From positions 1 through 64,000 of the forward strand of contig NZ_CP033969.1 in the NCBI RefSeq assembly GCF_003854935.1: a stretch of DNA of 64,000 nucleotides. The letters are read 5' to 3'. Source of the DNA: Cupriavidus pauculus (lineage in GTDB: Bacteria > Pseudomonadota > Gammaproteobacteria > Burkholderiales > Burkholderiaceae). Position numbers and translations under genes: made by a program. Below the pieces are notes generated by a model, which saw nothing but the letters and a program-made list of their open reading frames with translations, had not been told where the DNA came from and made no database searches. Of this stretch, positions 38,593-47,731 are shown piece after piece; position 1 is the first letter of the stretch; every line of letters starts with the position of its first letter.

Positions 38593-39041
38593 GTTAATTC
38601 CTCGAAAAAACGGGGTGTGCGAACACGAAACGCAAGAGTATAGCCCACTTCCCGAGTCCAAACAAACACTTAGGGCTTTCCAGCACGCGGGCGCCCCGCG
38701 CAGGCGATGCCGGCGCAACATCGGGCCGGGCATGCCGTGGCGAAAACCGCGGACCGGGTCAGCGTCATATGGATGAATCGGCACTTTCCGAAATTGCGAA
38801 ACACTAGCCGATGCCACCTTCATTCCAACGATGCGACGCACATCGGCAGCATCCGAGAACGCCTTCTAATCCCCGCCAAACCCACAGTATCGCGGCACTG
38901 CGGCCGACCCGCCAAAGCTGCCAAAAATGACGAAACACTCCGTTACACCGGTAACGGGTTTCGCATAGGTCGCCAGACCCTCCGTGCGTACCATGAACCC
39001 ACGCCTGACTCATCACCTGCTACAGGACATTGGGATTGCAC
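38593..39041. other. 449-base intergenic region between rpsP and an exported orphan
   Basis: The left part holds the rpsP promoter. The remaining 370 bases have no frame with a ribosome site and conserved-looking product on either strand; local base composition is somewhat lower in GC than the genes around it. I see no RNA gene, repeat or clear operator in it. Confidence 0.6.
38637..38665 (-). promoter_or_regulatory. Promoter of the rpsP operon
   Basis: On the minus strand TTGTTT (38660-38665) and TATACT (38637-38642) are exactly 17 bases apart, 45 bases before the rpsP start. A good sigma-70 promoter by eye. Confidence 0.7.
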
Positions 39042-39455
39042 ATGCTTACCCGCCCCCACCTGCGCCATCTGGTGGCTGGTACCGTGGCCGTCATCGGCCT
39101 GGTTGGCACTATCGCCACCAGCCACGCACAAGTTGCCTTCTGGCAGCGCGCCTTCGCCGAACACCCGGTACGGATGGGCCGTGCGGGCCCCGGCTGGGAC
39201 ATCGCGAGTGTACGCGCCGAAAACCGCGACCACGTGCAGGCACAGATCGACCGGATGGAACAGCGCGCGCGCAATGACGACCGCCTCAGCGGCCGTCCGC
39301 CCGGACCCGGCCACGCCGGCGACGACCGTGGCGGCCGGCAGTCCGGCGGCGTCGACCGCAACAGCCCCGGCGACACGGCGATGCGCGGCACCGAGATGCG
39401 CCCCGCCAATGTCGGCCCCGGCTGGCAGGCGCGCGGACGCGACGGCGGCCGCTGA
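39042..39455 (+). CDS. Exported Gly/Arg/Asp-rich protein of unknown function
   Basis: A 137-residue protein not recognised. Residues 1-29 are a signal peptide (basic LTRPHLRHL, hydrophobic core, cleavage after SHA29). The mature part has one short helical segment (ENRDHVQAQIDRMEQRARNDDR) and is otherwise low-complexity Gly/Pro/Arg/Asp, probably disordered. I chose ATG 39042 with GGGA upstream; an in-frame TTG at 39030 would give four more residues. A strong terminator follows, which supports that it is a real gene. Confidence 0.6.
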   Translation: MLTRPHLRHLVAGTVAVIGLVGTIATSHAQVAFWQRAFAEHPVRMGRAGPGWDIASVRAENRDHVQAQIDRMEQRARNDDRLSGRPPGPGHAGDDRGGRQSGGVDRNSPGDTAMRGTEMRPANVGPGWQARGRDGGR

Positions 39456-39483
39456 CCGCGGCGAGCCCGCCTCACACCACCCC

Positions 39484-39508
39484 AACGGCCGGAACTTCCG
39501 GCCGTTTT
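39484..39508 (+). terminator. Intrinsic terminator
   Basis: Arms AACGGCCGG (39484-39492) and CCGGCCGTT (39498-39506) with a 5-base loop and a TTTT run that begins in the stem end. It lies 29 bases after the stop of the exported orphan. Confidence 0.8.
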
Positions 39509-39695
39509 CCATTGTCACTTCAGAGTGCGTGCCACAAAACGCCGCACAGGCTGCCGCCCGGCGATGTCCGGGGCCGTCCAGCGTGCCGCTGTTGCGCAGA
39601 CGGCAATCGAACTGACCTGCCTCTGCCCGGCACCCACTGCCCGGGCCCCGGAGGCCGGGCGCGGCCTCCACAAGAACGACCTGTCGAGGTTCATC

Positions 39696-39845
39696 ATGTC
39701 TCCCCTGCTTCACGACCTGGCCCGACACGCGGGCCAGTTGTCGTTGTCGATACTGTTCATGCTGTTGCTGACCGTCATCCTCTACAGCGAGACGCACGTC
39801 TCGGCGCTGGTCTCCGGCGCGCTGGCGTGGATGTGGCCGTCCTGA
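39696..39845 (+). CDS. Possible 49-residue single-pass membrane protein
   Basis: A small frame starting MSPLLHDLARHAGQLSLS with one strongly hydrophobic helix (about 15-33, SILFMLLLTVILY) and an end in ALAWMWPS. A GAGG site stands 8 bases before the ATG. Size and form resemble known small membrane proteins, but no family is recognised and coding by chance cannot be ruled out. It precedes the TM2 gene by 86 bases on the same strand. Confidence 0.45.
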   Translation: MSPLLHDLARHAGQLSLSILFMLLLTVILYSETHVSALVSGALAWMWPS

Positions 39846-39931
39846 CGCCCGCCTGACGCTACAATGGGCGCCGATGCCGCCGGCATCGCCTGGAATCCCC
39901 TGGAATCCCCTTCGCACCGCCCTGCCCCACG

Positions 39932-40435
39932 ATGCCAGCCGCCAGCCCCACCGCCCCCATTTCCCGTGATCCCAGCCGCGCACCCGGCACGCCGCGTGGC
40001 AAATCCAAGCTGGCCACCGTTGCGCTGGCCTTCCTGCTGGGCAGCCTTGGCGCCCATCGTTTCTACCTGAAGGGTGCGCGCGACCTGGCGGGCTGGGCGC
40101 ATCTGCTGGCCACCACGGCTGGCGCGCTCGGCGTGGCGTCGCTGATCCTGGGCGTAGGCAGCACGCCGCTGAACTGGACGTTCGCGGTAGCGGGCGGCGC
40201 GTCGGTCATCGGCGCGTTTCTGACGGCCATCGTGTTCGGCCTGCGGCCGGACGACAAATGGGACCAGCGCTACAACGCCCATGGGCAACCCACGCGCTCG
40301 GGCTGGCCGGTGGTCATCCTCGTGATCCTGTCGCTGATGATTGGCACCGGCCTGCTGATGGCGGGGCTGGCCATCAGCTTCCAGACCTTCTTCGAGTCGC
40401 AGGTGGAAGCCGCCAAGGCCCTGTCGCAGGAATAG
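39932..40435 (+). CDS. TM2-domain membrane protein
   Basis: A 167-residue inner-membrane protein. After a Pro/Ala/Ser-rich, basic N-terminus comes the TM2 signature ALAFLLGSLGAHRFYLKG (about residues 29-46), then more hydrophobic segments (about 50-70, 77-96, 123-146). The DR-like motif between the helices is in the form AHRFYLG. Family function is unknown. No operon partner is clear. Confidence 0.8.
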   Translation: MPAASPTAPISRDPSRAPGTPRGKSKLATVALAFLLGSLGAHRFYLKGARDLAGWAHLLATTAGALGVASLILGVGSTPLNWTFAVAGGASVIGAFLTAIVFGLRPDDKWDQRYNAHGQPTRSGWPVVILVILSLMIGTGLLMAGLAISFQTFFESQVEAAKALSQE

Positions 40436-40558
40436 CGGCACCCGCGCATCACACCGTCGTGACAACTTCGTAACGATCGCGCCGTGCGCGCGTGGATCGC
40501 CCATACTGCTTAGGTTCAGGTTCGACGCCGGCTCCCGGCGTCACGAATAGGAGGGCAG

Positions 40559-40816
40559 ATGGAACATCCAAGCTACGAAGAGGGACGCCTCGCGGCGATC
40601 GCTGTCCGGCTGGCCATGTCGTCTGGCTTGCCGCCAGTCAACGCCAAGGCCGCGCTGGAACTGGCCTGCCGCATGATCGACGACAATCTCAACACGCCCG
40701 CTGCGGGCCGCAAGGAAGCTCAGAAGAGCGAGCCCTGCCTGTCACCCCCGTCGCGTGGCCGGATCGGCCTGGGTGGTGGCGTGAACCGCGAGCTATCGAG
40801 TTCGAAACGGTTATAG
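40559..40816 (+). CDS. Small hypothetical protein overlapping the radical SAM gene
   Basis: An 85-residue frame, start MEHPSYEEGRLAAIAVRLAMSSGLPP, with a very good GGAGGG ribosome site directly before. The first 55 residues look like a compact helical protein. The last 30 (from about KSEP) run antisense through the 3' end of the PA0069-type gene for 97 bases and are Ser/Arg/Gly-rich, so the conserved protein may only be the first part. Not recognised. Confidence 0.5.
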   Translation: MEHPSYEEGRLAAIAVRLAMSSGLPPVNAKAALELACRMIDDNLNTPAAGRKEAQKSEPCLSPPSRGRIGLGGGVNRELSSSKRL

Positions 40817-41862
40817 CGAAACCCGAGACGATCGGCGGCCTTGTAGAAGCGCTGCCGGATCAGATCGGCCCAGATTCCCGTGCCGCGCATGCGCGAGGCG
40901 AAATCGGCGTCATAGTCCTTGCCGCCACGCATCTCGCGCACGCGGTTCATGACCCGCTCGGCACGGCCCGGGAAATGCGCCTGCAGCCACTCCTGGAACA
41001 GCGGGCGCACTTCCCACGGCAATCTCAGCACGATGTAGTTCGCATAGACGGCGCCAGCCTCGCGCGCCGCCTCCAGAATCCTTTCCAGATCCGGTTCCGT
41101 GATGAACGGGATGACCGGCGCCACGCTCACGCCCACCGGTATGCCCGCGTCGGTCAGCTCGCGGATCGTGCGCAGCCGCCGCGCCGGCGTGGACGCTCGG
41201 GGCTCCAGCGTGCGGGCCAGGTCGGCGTCGAGCGTGGTGATCGTGACGGCCGCCACGGCCAGCCGCTGCGCCGCCATGGGGGCCAGCAGGTCGATGTCGC
41301 GCTCGATCAGCGACGACTTGGTGATCAGCGCCACCGGGTGACGGGTTTCATGCAGCACTTCTAGAATGCCGCGCGTGATGCGCTGCGTGCGTTCGATGGG
41401 CTGGTAGGCGTCGGTGTTGACGCCCAGCGCAATGGTTTCGCAGCGATACGATGGACGCGACAGCGTCTCGCGCAGCCGCTCGGCGGCATTGGCCTTGGCG
41501 TAGAGTTTTGTCTCGAAATCGAGACCCGGCGACAAGTCCAGGTAGGCATGCGTCGGCCGCGCAAAGCAGTAGATGCAGCCGTGCTCGCAGCCGCGATAGG
41601 GATTCAGCGATACATCGAACGGGATGTCGGGCGACGCGTTGCGCGTCAGGATCGACCTGGCCTGCTCCAGGCTGACCTGCGTGACGATCCGGGGCGGTGC
41701 CGACGCTGCCGGCTCGGCCGATTCCGCAGCCAGGTCGGCCCCGGCGGGCCGCCAGCCATCATCGAACTCGTCGCGCGCATCGCGTGCAAAGCGACCCTGG
41801 AGGTTGCTGACCGCGCCTCTACCCTTGGTGGGAAGCGCGGCCGGGGGGCGATTGGGGGGCAT
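40720..41862 (-). CDS. PA0069-family radical SAM protein, SOS-controlled
   Basis: A 380-residue radical SAM enzyme of the spore-photoproduct-lyase-like branch. The cluster motif is CxxxCxxC in NPYRGCEHGCIYCFARPTH (about 91-109). Other marks: VNTDAYQPIERTQRITR, ITKSSLIERDIDLL and VSVAPVIPFITEPDLERIL. Reaction unknown; relatedness to SplB suggests DNA-lesion or nucleic-acid repair, which is inference. A perfect LexA box stands 29 bases before the ATG (41862), supporting a DNA-damage role. The C-terminus overlaps the small convergent frame at 40559. Confidence 0.88.
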   Translation of the reverse strand: MPPNRPPAALPTKGRGAVSNLQGRFARDARDEFDDGWRPAGADLAAESAEPAASAPPRIVTQVSLEQARSILTRNASPDIPFDVSLNPYRGCEHGCIYCFARPTHAYLDLSPGLDFETKLYAKANAAERLRETLSRPSYRCETIALGVNTDAYQPIERTQRITRGILEVLHETRHPVALITKSSLIERDIDLLAPMAAQRLAVAAVTITTLDADLARTLEPRASTPARRLRTIRELTDAGIPVGVSVAPVIPFITEPDLERILEAAREAGAVYANYIVLRLPWEVRPLFQEWLQAHFPGRAERVMNRVREMRGGKDYDADFASRMRGTGIWADLIRQRFYKAADRLGFRYNRFELDSSRFTPPPRPIRPRDGGDRQGSLF

Positions 41863-41890
41863 GGAATCTCGTCGCGAACCGAACCGGATA

Positions 41891-41906
41891 CTGTATGAAT
41901 ATACAG
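41891..41906 (-). promoter_or_regulatory. LexA (SOS) box
   Basis: CTGTATGAATATACAG is a perfect CTGT-N8-ACAG site inside a longer near-palindrome ATACTGTAT..ATACAGTAT (41889-41909). It lies 29 bases upstream of the PA0069-type radical SAM start and 29 bases after the stop of the Lrp-type gene. AT-rich in a GC-rich region, so unlikely by chance. Confidence 0.85.
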
Positions 41907-41934
41907 TATCGCCACGCATCCCCCAACCGCTTTG

Positions 41935-42450
41935 TCAGGCCGTGGCGGCGGCGCCGCTTTCCTTGCCGTCCACCGCAATCGCCAGTGTCTCCTTGATCTC
42001 TTCCATCACGACATAGCTTTTCGACTGCGCCGCGCCGGGCAGTTGCAGCAGGATGTCGCCCAGCAGCCGCCGGTACTCGCCGATCTCACGGATGCGCGCC
42101 TTGATCAGGTAGTCGAAGTCGCCCGACACCAGATGGCATTCCAGCACCTCGGGAATCCGCAGCACCTCGCGCCGGAACTGCTCGAACATGTTCCCCGACT
42201 TGTTGTTCAGCGAGATCTCGACGAAGACCAGCAGGGCGCTGCCCAGCGCCGCGGGGTTCAGCCGCGCGTAGTAGCCCATGATCACGCCGTCGCGCTCCAG
42301 CCGTTTCACACGCTCGATGCATGGCGTGATGGTCAATCCGACCTGCTCGGCCAGGTCCTTCATCGAGATGCGGCCGTCGGCCTGCAGCATCGCCAGGATC
42401 TTGCGATCCAGCCGGTCCAGCGCGCGTACGGGCGGGCGGCTCGTCCTCAT
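41935..42450 (-). CDS. Lrp/AsnC-family regulator, probable dadA regulator
   Basis: A 171-residue Lrp-type regulator. The HTH is [42 protein letters not shown] (about 11-52), the C-terminal RAM/AsnC effector domain carries [19 protein letters not shown]. The divergent neighbour is dadA, and Lrp-type proteins (DadR, BkdR types) commonly control dadA in response to alanine or leucine, so that role is inferred. The ATG at 42450 has AGGA before it; another at 42480 is less likely. The stop is 29 bases before the SOS box of the next gene. Confidence 0.88.
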   Translation of the reverse strand: MRTSRPPVRALDRLDRKILAMLQADGRISMKDLAEQVGLTITPCIERVKRLERDGVIMGYYARLNPAALGSALLVFVEISLNNKSGNMFEQFRREVLRIPEVLECHLVSGDFDYLIKARIREIGEYRRLLGDILLQLPGAAQSKSYVVMEEIKETLAIAVDGKESGAAATA

Positions 42451-42559
42451 GATTTTTTCCTGTTTTCCCGAAAATTTCACGAACTATGCCTGCTTCGAAG
42501 TCAATAGTATAGAAGCGAATTCTTCATCAGCCCCCTTTGGCAGTACGGAGCCCCCGAAA

Positions 42560-43864
42560 ATGCGCGTTCTTGTTCTTGGCAGTGGCGTGATTGGCGTCAC
42601 GAGTGCGTGGTATCTGGCACGGGCCGGTCACGAAGTGACCGTCGTGGACCGGGAAAGCGGGCCCGCGCTGGGCACCAGCTTTGCCAATGCCGGCCAGATC
42701 TCGCCGGGCTACGCGTCGCCGTGGGCGGCGCCGGGCGTGCCACTCAAGGCCATCAAGTGGATGTTCCAGGAACACGCGCCGCTGTCGATCAAGCTTGATG
42801 GCACGCTGTTCCAGCTCCAGTGGATGTGGCAGATGCTGCAGAACTGCACGGCCGACCGCTATGCGGTGAACAAGGAGCGCATGGTGCGGCTGGCCGAGTA
42901 CAGCCGCGACTGCATCCGCGCGCTGCGCGTCGAGACCGGCATCGCCTACGAGGGCCGCCAGCAGGGCACGCTGCAGGTCTTTCGTACCCAGGCCCAGCTC
43001 GACGCCGCCGCGCGCGACATCGCCGTGCTGGAAGACGCCGGCGTGCCCTACGAATTGCTTTCGCGCGACGATCTCGGCGCGAGCGAACCGGCGCTCGCCG
43101 CTGCCGGCCAGAAGCTGGCTGGCGGCCTGCGCCTGCCGAACGATGAAACCGGGGATTGCCAGCTGTTTACCGAGCGGCTGGCAGCCATGGCCGCGTCGAT
43201 CGGCGTGCAGTTCCTCTACGACCGGTCGATCGACGGCCTGCTGACGACCGGCGATGCCGTGACCGGCGCGCTGGTCGACGGCAAGCCGATGACGGCCGAT
43301 GCCGTGGTGGTGGCGCTGGGCAGTTGGTCCACGCCGTTCGTGAAGCCGGTGCTGCGCGGGCTGTCGAACCTGCCGGTCTATCCGCTCAAGGGCTTCTCGA
43401 TCACGGTGCCGCTGGTGGACGCGGCCAGGAGCCCGGTGTCGACCGTGCTCGACGAGACCTACAAGGTTGCCATCACGCGTTTCGACGACCGCATCCGCGT
43501 GGGCGGCATGGCGCAGATCGTCGGCTACGACCGCTCGCTGGACCCGAACAAGCGCCGCACGCTGGAACACGTGGTCAACGACCTGTTCCCCGGCGCCGGC
43601 GACGTCAGCCGCGCGACGTTCTGGACCGGCCTGCGCCCGATGACGCCCGACGGCACGCCGGTGGTCGGCCCGGCCGGCATCCGCGGCCTGTGGCTCAACA
43701 CCGGCCACGGCACGCTGGGCTGGACGATGGCCTGCGGCTCGGGCCAGTTGCTGTCCGACCTGGTCTCCGGCACCCGCCCGGCCATCCGCGCCGACGACCT
43801 CTCGGTGGACCGCTACCGCAAGACGCCGCCCGCGCGGCACGTGCCGCGGCCGGCCACGGCGTAA
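42560..43864 (+). CDS. dadA: D-amino acid dehydrogenase
   Basis: FAD enzyme at the inner membrane that deaminates D-alanine and other D-amino acids to keto acids, passing electrons to the quinone pool. The 434-residue protein starts [31 protein letters not shown], a clear FAD-binding motif, and has [22 protein letters not shown] and the C-terminal [24 protein letters not shown] of DadA. The usual alr/dadX racemase gene is not next to it. Divergent from an Lrp-type regulator, which suggests control by amino acids. Confidence 0.96.
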   Translation: MRVLVLGSGVIGVTSAWYLARAGHEVTVVDRESGPALGTSFANAGQISPGYASPWAAPGVPLKAIKWMFQEHAPLSIKLDGTLFQLQWMWQMLQNCTADRYAVNKERMVRLAEYSRDCIRALRVETGIAYEGRQQGTLQVFRTQAQLDAAARDIAVLEDAGVPYELLSRDDLGASEPALAAAGQKLAGGLRLPNDETGDCQLFTERLAAMAASIGVQFLYDRSIDGLLTTGDAVTGALVDGKPMTADAVVVALGSWSTPFVKPVLRGLSNLPVYPLKGFSITVPLVDAARSPVSTVLDETYKVAITRFDDRIRVGGMAQIVGYDRSLDPNKRRTLEHVVNDLFPGAGDVSRATFWTGLRPMTPDGTPVVGPAGIRGLWLNTGHGTLGWTMACGSGQLLSDLVSGTRPAIRADDLSVDRYRKTPPARHVPRPATA

Positions 43865-43894
43865 TAAAAAAGGCGACCTCCGGGTCGCCTTTTT
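43865..43894. terminator. Bidirectional terminator between dadA and the acyl-CoA dehydrogenase gene
   Basis: Arms AGGCGACC (43871-43878) and GGTCGCCT (43883-43890), 4-base loop, with a run of A before and T after, so it works on both strands. It overlaps the dadA stop region and lies 28 bases from the end of the convergent gene. Confidence 0.92.
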
Positions 43895-43921
43895 GCTGGG
43901 TTTGGCTGTCCGCCAGCTTGC

Positions 43922-45706
43922 TCAGAACTGTTCGGCCGACATCGCCTTGACTGGCTCGGCCCCGTCGACGATGGCCGCGCGCAGCCCCGACGCCTGCGAC
44001 AGGATGTGCTGGCCGAAGAAATGCGCGGTGGCGATCTTGGCGCCGTGGAAGGCCGGGTCCTCGGCGCGTTTGGCGTCGGCCGCCAGCATCGCGCGCGCCA
44101 GTTGCCAGCCCGACAGCACGATGCCGCAGAGCTTCAGGTACGGCACGCTGCCCGCGAACACCGCATTCGGATCGCCCTTGGCGTTGTCGACCACGAACCG
44201 GACCACCGCCTCCAGCGCCTCGCGGCCCTGCCTGAGCTGGGCCTGCACGGCCAGGAACGGTGCGCCGCCATGCTCGCCCAGCCGGTTCTCGGTCTCGGCG
44301 ATGCTCGCGCAGATCGCGCGCGCCACGGCGCCGCCGTCGCGCACGGTCTTGCGGCCGACCAGATCGTTGGCCTGGATGGCCGTCGTGCCTTCGTAGATCG
44401 GCAGGATACGGGCGTCGCGGTAGTGCTGCGCGGCGCCGGTTTCCTCGATGAACCCCATGCCGCCGTGCACCTGCACGCCCAGGCTCGTGACGTCGATCGA
44501 CAGCTCCGTGCTCCAGCCCTTGACCACCGGCACCAGGAACTCGTACAGCGCCATGTTCTGGCGGCGTACGGACTCGTCCGGATGCTGGTGCGCCACGTCG
44601 CTGGCCGCAGCCGCCACGTAGGCCACGCTGCGCGCGCCTTCGATCAGCGCGCGCATCGTCATCAGCATGCGCTTGACGTCGGGATGGTGGATGATCGTCA
44701 CGCCTTCGCGCGCCGAGCCATCGACCGGACGGCTCTGCACGCGCTCGCGCGCGTAGGCCACGGCCTGCTGGTAGGCGCGTTCGGAGACGGCGATGCCCTG
44801 CATGCCGACCGAGAAGCGCGCCGCGTTCATCATGATGAACATGTATTCCAGGCCGCGGTTTTCCTCGCCGACCAGCGTGCCGATGGCGCCGCCGTGGTCG
44901 CCAAACTGCAGCACTGCCGTGGGGCTGGCCTTGATGCCGAGCTTGTGCTCGATCGACACGCATTCCACGTCGTTGCGCGCGCCCAGCGACCCGTCCGCGT
45001 TCACCAGGAACTTCGGCACGATGAACAGCGAGATGCCCTTGACCCCTTCGGGCGCGTCGGGCGTGCGGGCCAGCACCAGGTGGACGATGTTGTCCGCCAT
45101 GTCGTGCTCGCCGTAGGTAATGAAGATCTTCGTGCCGAACACCTTGTACGTGCCGTCGCCCTGCGGCTCGGCGCGCGTACGCACCGCGGCCAGGTCGGAC
45201 CCGGCCTGCGGCTCGGTCAGGTTCATCGTGCCGGTCCATTCGCCCGAGATCAGCCGGGGCAGGAACAGCGACTTCTGCGCGTCGGTGCCGGCCGTCAGCA
45301 GCGCCTCGATGGCGCCGTCGGTCAGCAGCGGGCACAGCGCGAACGACAGGTTCGCCGTGTTCAGCATTTCGTTGCACGGTGTGGCGACGAGCTTGGGCAG
45401 GCCCTGCCCGCCGAAGTCCGCCGGATGCAGCACGCCCTGCCAGCCGCCTTCGCCAAACTGGCGGAACGCGTCGCGAAAGCCCGGCGTGGTCGTGACAACA
45501 CCGTCCTTCCAGCTACTCGGCTGGATGTCGCCAGCGCGGTTCAGCGGCGCCACCACCTGTTCGTTGAACTTGGCGGCCTCCTCCAGCACAGCCTGCGCCG
45601 TGTCCGGCGTGGCGTCCTCGTAGCCCGGCAACTGGCTGATCTGTGCCAGCCCGGCCAGTTCGTTCATGACGAACAGCATGTCCTTGAGCGGTGCGCGGTA
45701 GGTCAT
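43922..45706 (-). CDS. Acyl-CoA dehydrogenase, large DmdC-like type
   Basis: FAD acyl-CoA dehydrogenase of 594 residues, longer than the classic 380-400 and like the DmdC/AidB-near branch with an extra C-terminal domain. Visible are LCPLLTDGAIEALLTAG, TMNLTEPQAGSDLAAVRTRA (FAD/substrate loop), FITYGEHDMADN and the catalytic-region MMNAARFSVGMQGIAVSERAYQQAVAYARER, IYEGTTAIQANDLVGRKTVRDGG. It probably oxidises a fatty or sulfur-containing acyl-CoA, electrons going to the EtfAB pair coded just upstream. Substrate not certain. Confidence 0.9.
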   Translation of the reverse strand: MTYRAPLKDMLFVMNELAGLAQISQLPGYEDATPDTAQAVLEEAAKFNEQVVAPLNRAGDIQPSSWKDGVVTTTPGFRDAFRQFGEGGWQGVLHPADFGGQGLPKLVATPCNEMLNTANLSFALCPLLTDGAIEALLTAGTDAQKSLFLPRLISGEWTGTMNLTEPQAGSDLAAVRTRAEPQGDGTYKVFGTKIFITYGEHDMADNIVHLVLARTPDAPEGVKGISLFIVPKFLVNADGSLGARNDVECVSIEHKLGIKASPTAVLQFGDHGGAIGTLVGEENRGLEYMFIMMNAARFSVGMQGIAVSERAYQQAVAYARERVQSRPVDGSAREGVTIIHHPDVKRMLMTMRALIEGARSVAYVAAAASDVAHQHPDESVRRQNMALYEFLVPVVKGWSTELSIDVTSLGVQVHGGMGFIEETGAAQHYRDARILPIYEGTTAIQANDLVGRKTVRDGGAVARAICASIAETENRLGEHGGAPFLAVQAQLRQGREALEAVVRFVVDNAKGDPNAVFAGSVPYLKLCGIVLSGWQLARAMLAADAKRAEDPAFHGAKIATAHFFGQHILSQASGLRAAIVDGAEPVKAMSAEQF

Positions 45707-45821
45707 CGTATGTCTCCACGATCTCGTAAAAAAGCCGCTCGCGGGATCACCCGGAACGGCTTCGACGTTCTTGCTGCTTGCGGCCGGTTCAATGCGTTGT
45801 CGAACCGGCCGTTCGGGCCTG

Positions 45822-46757
45822 TCAGCCCAGCGCGGCCACCAGTTCCGGCACCACGGTGTTCAGGTCGCCCACCAGGCCGTAGTCCGCCACCGAGAAGATC
45901 GGGGCTTCGGCGTCCTTGTTGATCGCGACGATCACCTTGGAGTCCTTCATGCCGGCCAGATGCTGGATCGCGCCCGAGATACCGACGGCGATGTACAGCT
46001 GCGGGGCGACGATCTTGCCGGTCTGGCCCACCTGGTAGTCGTTCGGCACGAAGCCGGCATCGACTGCGGCACGCGAGGCACCCAGCGCGGCGCCGAGCTT
46101 GTCGGCCAGCGGGGTCAGCACCTTGGTGTAGTTCTCGCCCGAACCCACGCCGCGGCCACCCGAGACGATGATCTTGGCGGCGGTCAGTTCCGGACGGTCG
46201 CTCTTGGTCACTTCGCGCGACACGAATTGCGAGATGCCCGCGTCGGCAACGGCCGGCAGCGTGTCCACCGTGGCCGAGCCACCTTCCGCGGCGGCAGGGT
46301 CGAACGCCGTGCCACGCACGGTGATCACCTTGATCTTGTCTTCCGACTTGACCGTGGCAATCGCGTTGCCGGCGTAGATCGGACGCTCGAACGTGTCGGG
46401 CGAATCGACCTTGGTGATGTCCGACAGCTGCGCCACGTCCAGCTTGGCGGCCACGCGCGGCAGGATGTTCTTGCCCGAGGCCGTGGCCGGGGCAACGATG
46501 TGCGAGTAGTCGCTGGCAATGGCCAGGATCTGTTCGCCCACGTTCTCGGCCAGGCCGTCGGCAAAGTGCGGTGCGTCGGCCAGCAGGACCTTCGCCACGC
46601 CCGCGATCTTCGCGGCGGCGTCGGCGGCGGCCTTGGCGTTGGAACCGGCCACCAGCACGTGGACGTCGCCGCCGCACTGGGCGGCTGCCGTCACGGCGTT
46701 CAGCGTGGCGGCCTTGATCGATTGGTTGTCGTGTTCAGCAATGACAAGTGCAGTCAT
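45822..46757 (-). CDS. etfA: Electron transfer flavoprotein alpha subunit
   Basis: With EtfB it takes electrons from acyl-CoA dehydrogenases and passes them to ETF:quinone oxidoreductase. The 311-residue protein begins [25 protein letters not shown] and has the FAD-binding C-domain [60 protein letters not shown] and [13 protein letters not shown]. Normal length. It lies 17 bases after etfB and 115 bases before the dehydrogenase. Confidence 0.97.
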   Translation of the reverse strand: MTALVIAEHDNQSIKAATLNAVTAAAQCGGDVHVLVAGSNAKAAADAAAKIAGVAKVLLADAPHFADGLAENVGEQILAIASDYSHIVAPATASGKNILPRVAAKLDVAQLSDITKVDSPDTFERPIYAGNAIATVKSEDKIKVITVRGTAFDPAAAEGGSATVDTLPAVADAGISQFVSREVTKSDRPELTAAKIIVSGGRGVGSGENYTKVLTPLADKLGAALGASRAAVDAGFVPNDYQVGQTGKIVAPQLYIAVGISGAIQHLAGMKDSKVIVAINKDAEAPIFSVADYGLVGDLNTVVPELVAALG

Positions 46758-46774
46758 GTTCTCTCTCCCCGCGC

Positions 46775-47524
46775 TCAGATAACCTTGGCTTCCGACTTCA
46801 GCTTTTGCACCAGCGTGGCCACATCAGGGACCATCACGCCAGCGCTGCGCTTGGCCGGCTCCACGACCTTCACGGTCTGCAGGCGCGGCTTGACGTCGAC
46901 GCCGAGATCTTCCGGCTTCACGGTTTCCAGCGGCTTTTTCTTGGCCTTCATGATGTTCGGCAGCGTCACGTAGCGCGGCTCGTTCAGGCGCAGGTCCGTG
47001 GTCACCACGGCCGGCAGCTTCACCGACACGGTTTCCAGGCCGCCATCCACCTCGCGCGTCACCGACGCCTTGCCATCGGCCACCACCACCTTCGAGGCGA
47101 AGGTGGCTTGCGGCAGGCCGGCCAGCGCGGCCACCATCTGGCCGGTCTGGTTGGAGTCGTCGTCGATGGCCTGCTTGCCCAGGATCACCAGGCTCGGCTG
47201 TTCCTTGTCGATCAGTGCCTTGAGCACCTTGGCCACGGCCAGGGGCTGCAGGTCTTCACCGGATTCCACCAGGATGCCGCGGTCGGCGCCAATGGCCATC
47301 GCGGTACGCAGGGTTTCCTGGCACTGGGCCACGCCGCACGACACGGCAACCACCTCGGTGACGACGCCAGCTTCCTTCAGGCGCACGGCCTCTTCCACGG
47401 CGATTTCGTCGAACGGGTTCATGCTCATCTTGACGTTGGCCAGGTCGACGCCCGTGCCATCCGACTTCACGCGGACCTTGACGTTGTAGTCCACCACCCG
47501 CTTGACTGCGACGAGTACTTTCAT
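46775..47524 (-). CDS. etfB: Electron transfer flavoprotein beta subunit
   Basis: AMP-binding partner of EtfA, 249 residues. Begins [20 protein letters not shown], has [21 protein letters not shown], the recognition loop region [24 protein letters not shown] and an AMP site in [18 protein letters not shown]. First gene of the leftward etfB-etfA-dehydrogenase unit. Confidence 0.97.
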   Translation of the reverse strand: MKVLVAVKRVVDYNVKVRVKSDGTGVDLANVKMSMNPFDEIAVEEAVRLKEAGVVTEVVAVSCGVAQCQETLRTAMAIGADRGILVESGEDLQPLAVAKVLKALIDKEQPSLVILGKQAIDDDSNQTGQMVAALAGLPQATFASKVVVADGKASVTREVDGGLETVSVKLPAVVTTDLRLNEPRYVTLPNIMKAKKKPLETVKPEDLGVDVKPRLQTVKVVEPAKRSAGVMVPDVATLVQKLKSEAKVI

Positions 47525-47573
47525 GCGCTCACTCCACTGATAGCTGATAGTTCCAAAGTTTGAATCGCTCGCC

Positions 47574-47579
47574 ATTATA
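47574..47579 (-). promoter_or_regulatory. -10 box before etfB
   Basis: TATAAT on the minus strand, 50 bases before the etfB start, next to a CCACC-GG-GGTGG palindrome (47581-47592). The -35 position is not a good match. The palindrome in the spacer could be an operator. Confidence 0.5.
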
Positions 47580-47731
47580 ACCACCGGGGTGGCGCAGCTT
47601 TAGTTTTTCGAACGATCGTACTATTTTATCGACAAAGAATTGCCGGGCATAGCCGGCAACTCGCAGAATCTTTAGATATTGTGCCGCAGGATGCCCCGGC
47701 GGCCCAGCGTCTGGATGAAAACCCCTAGAAA

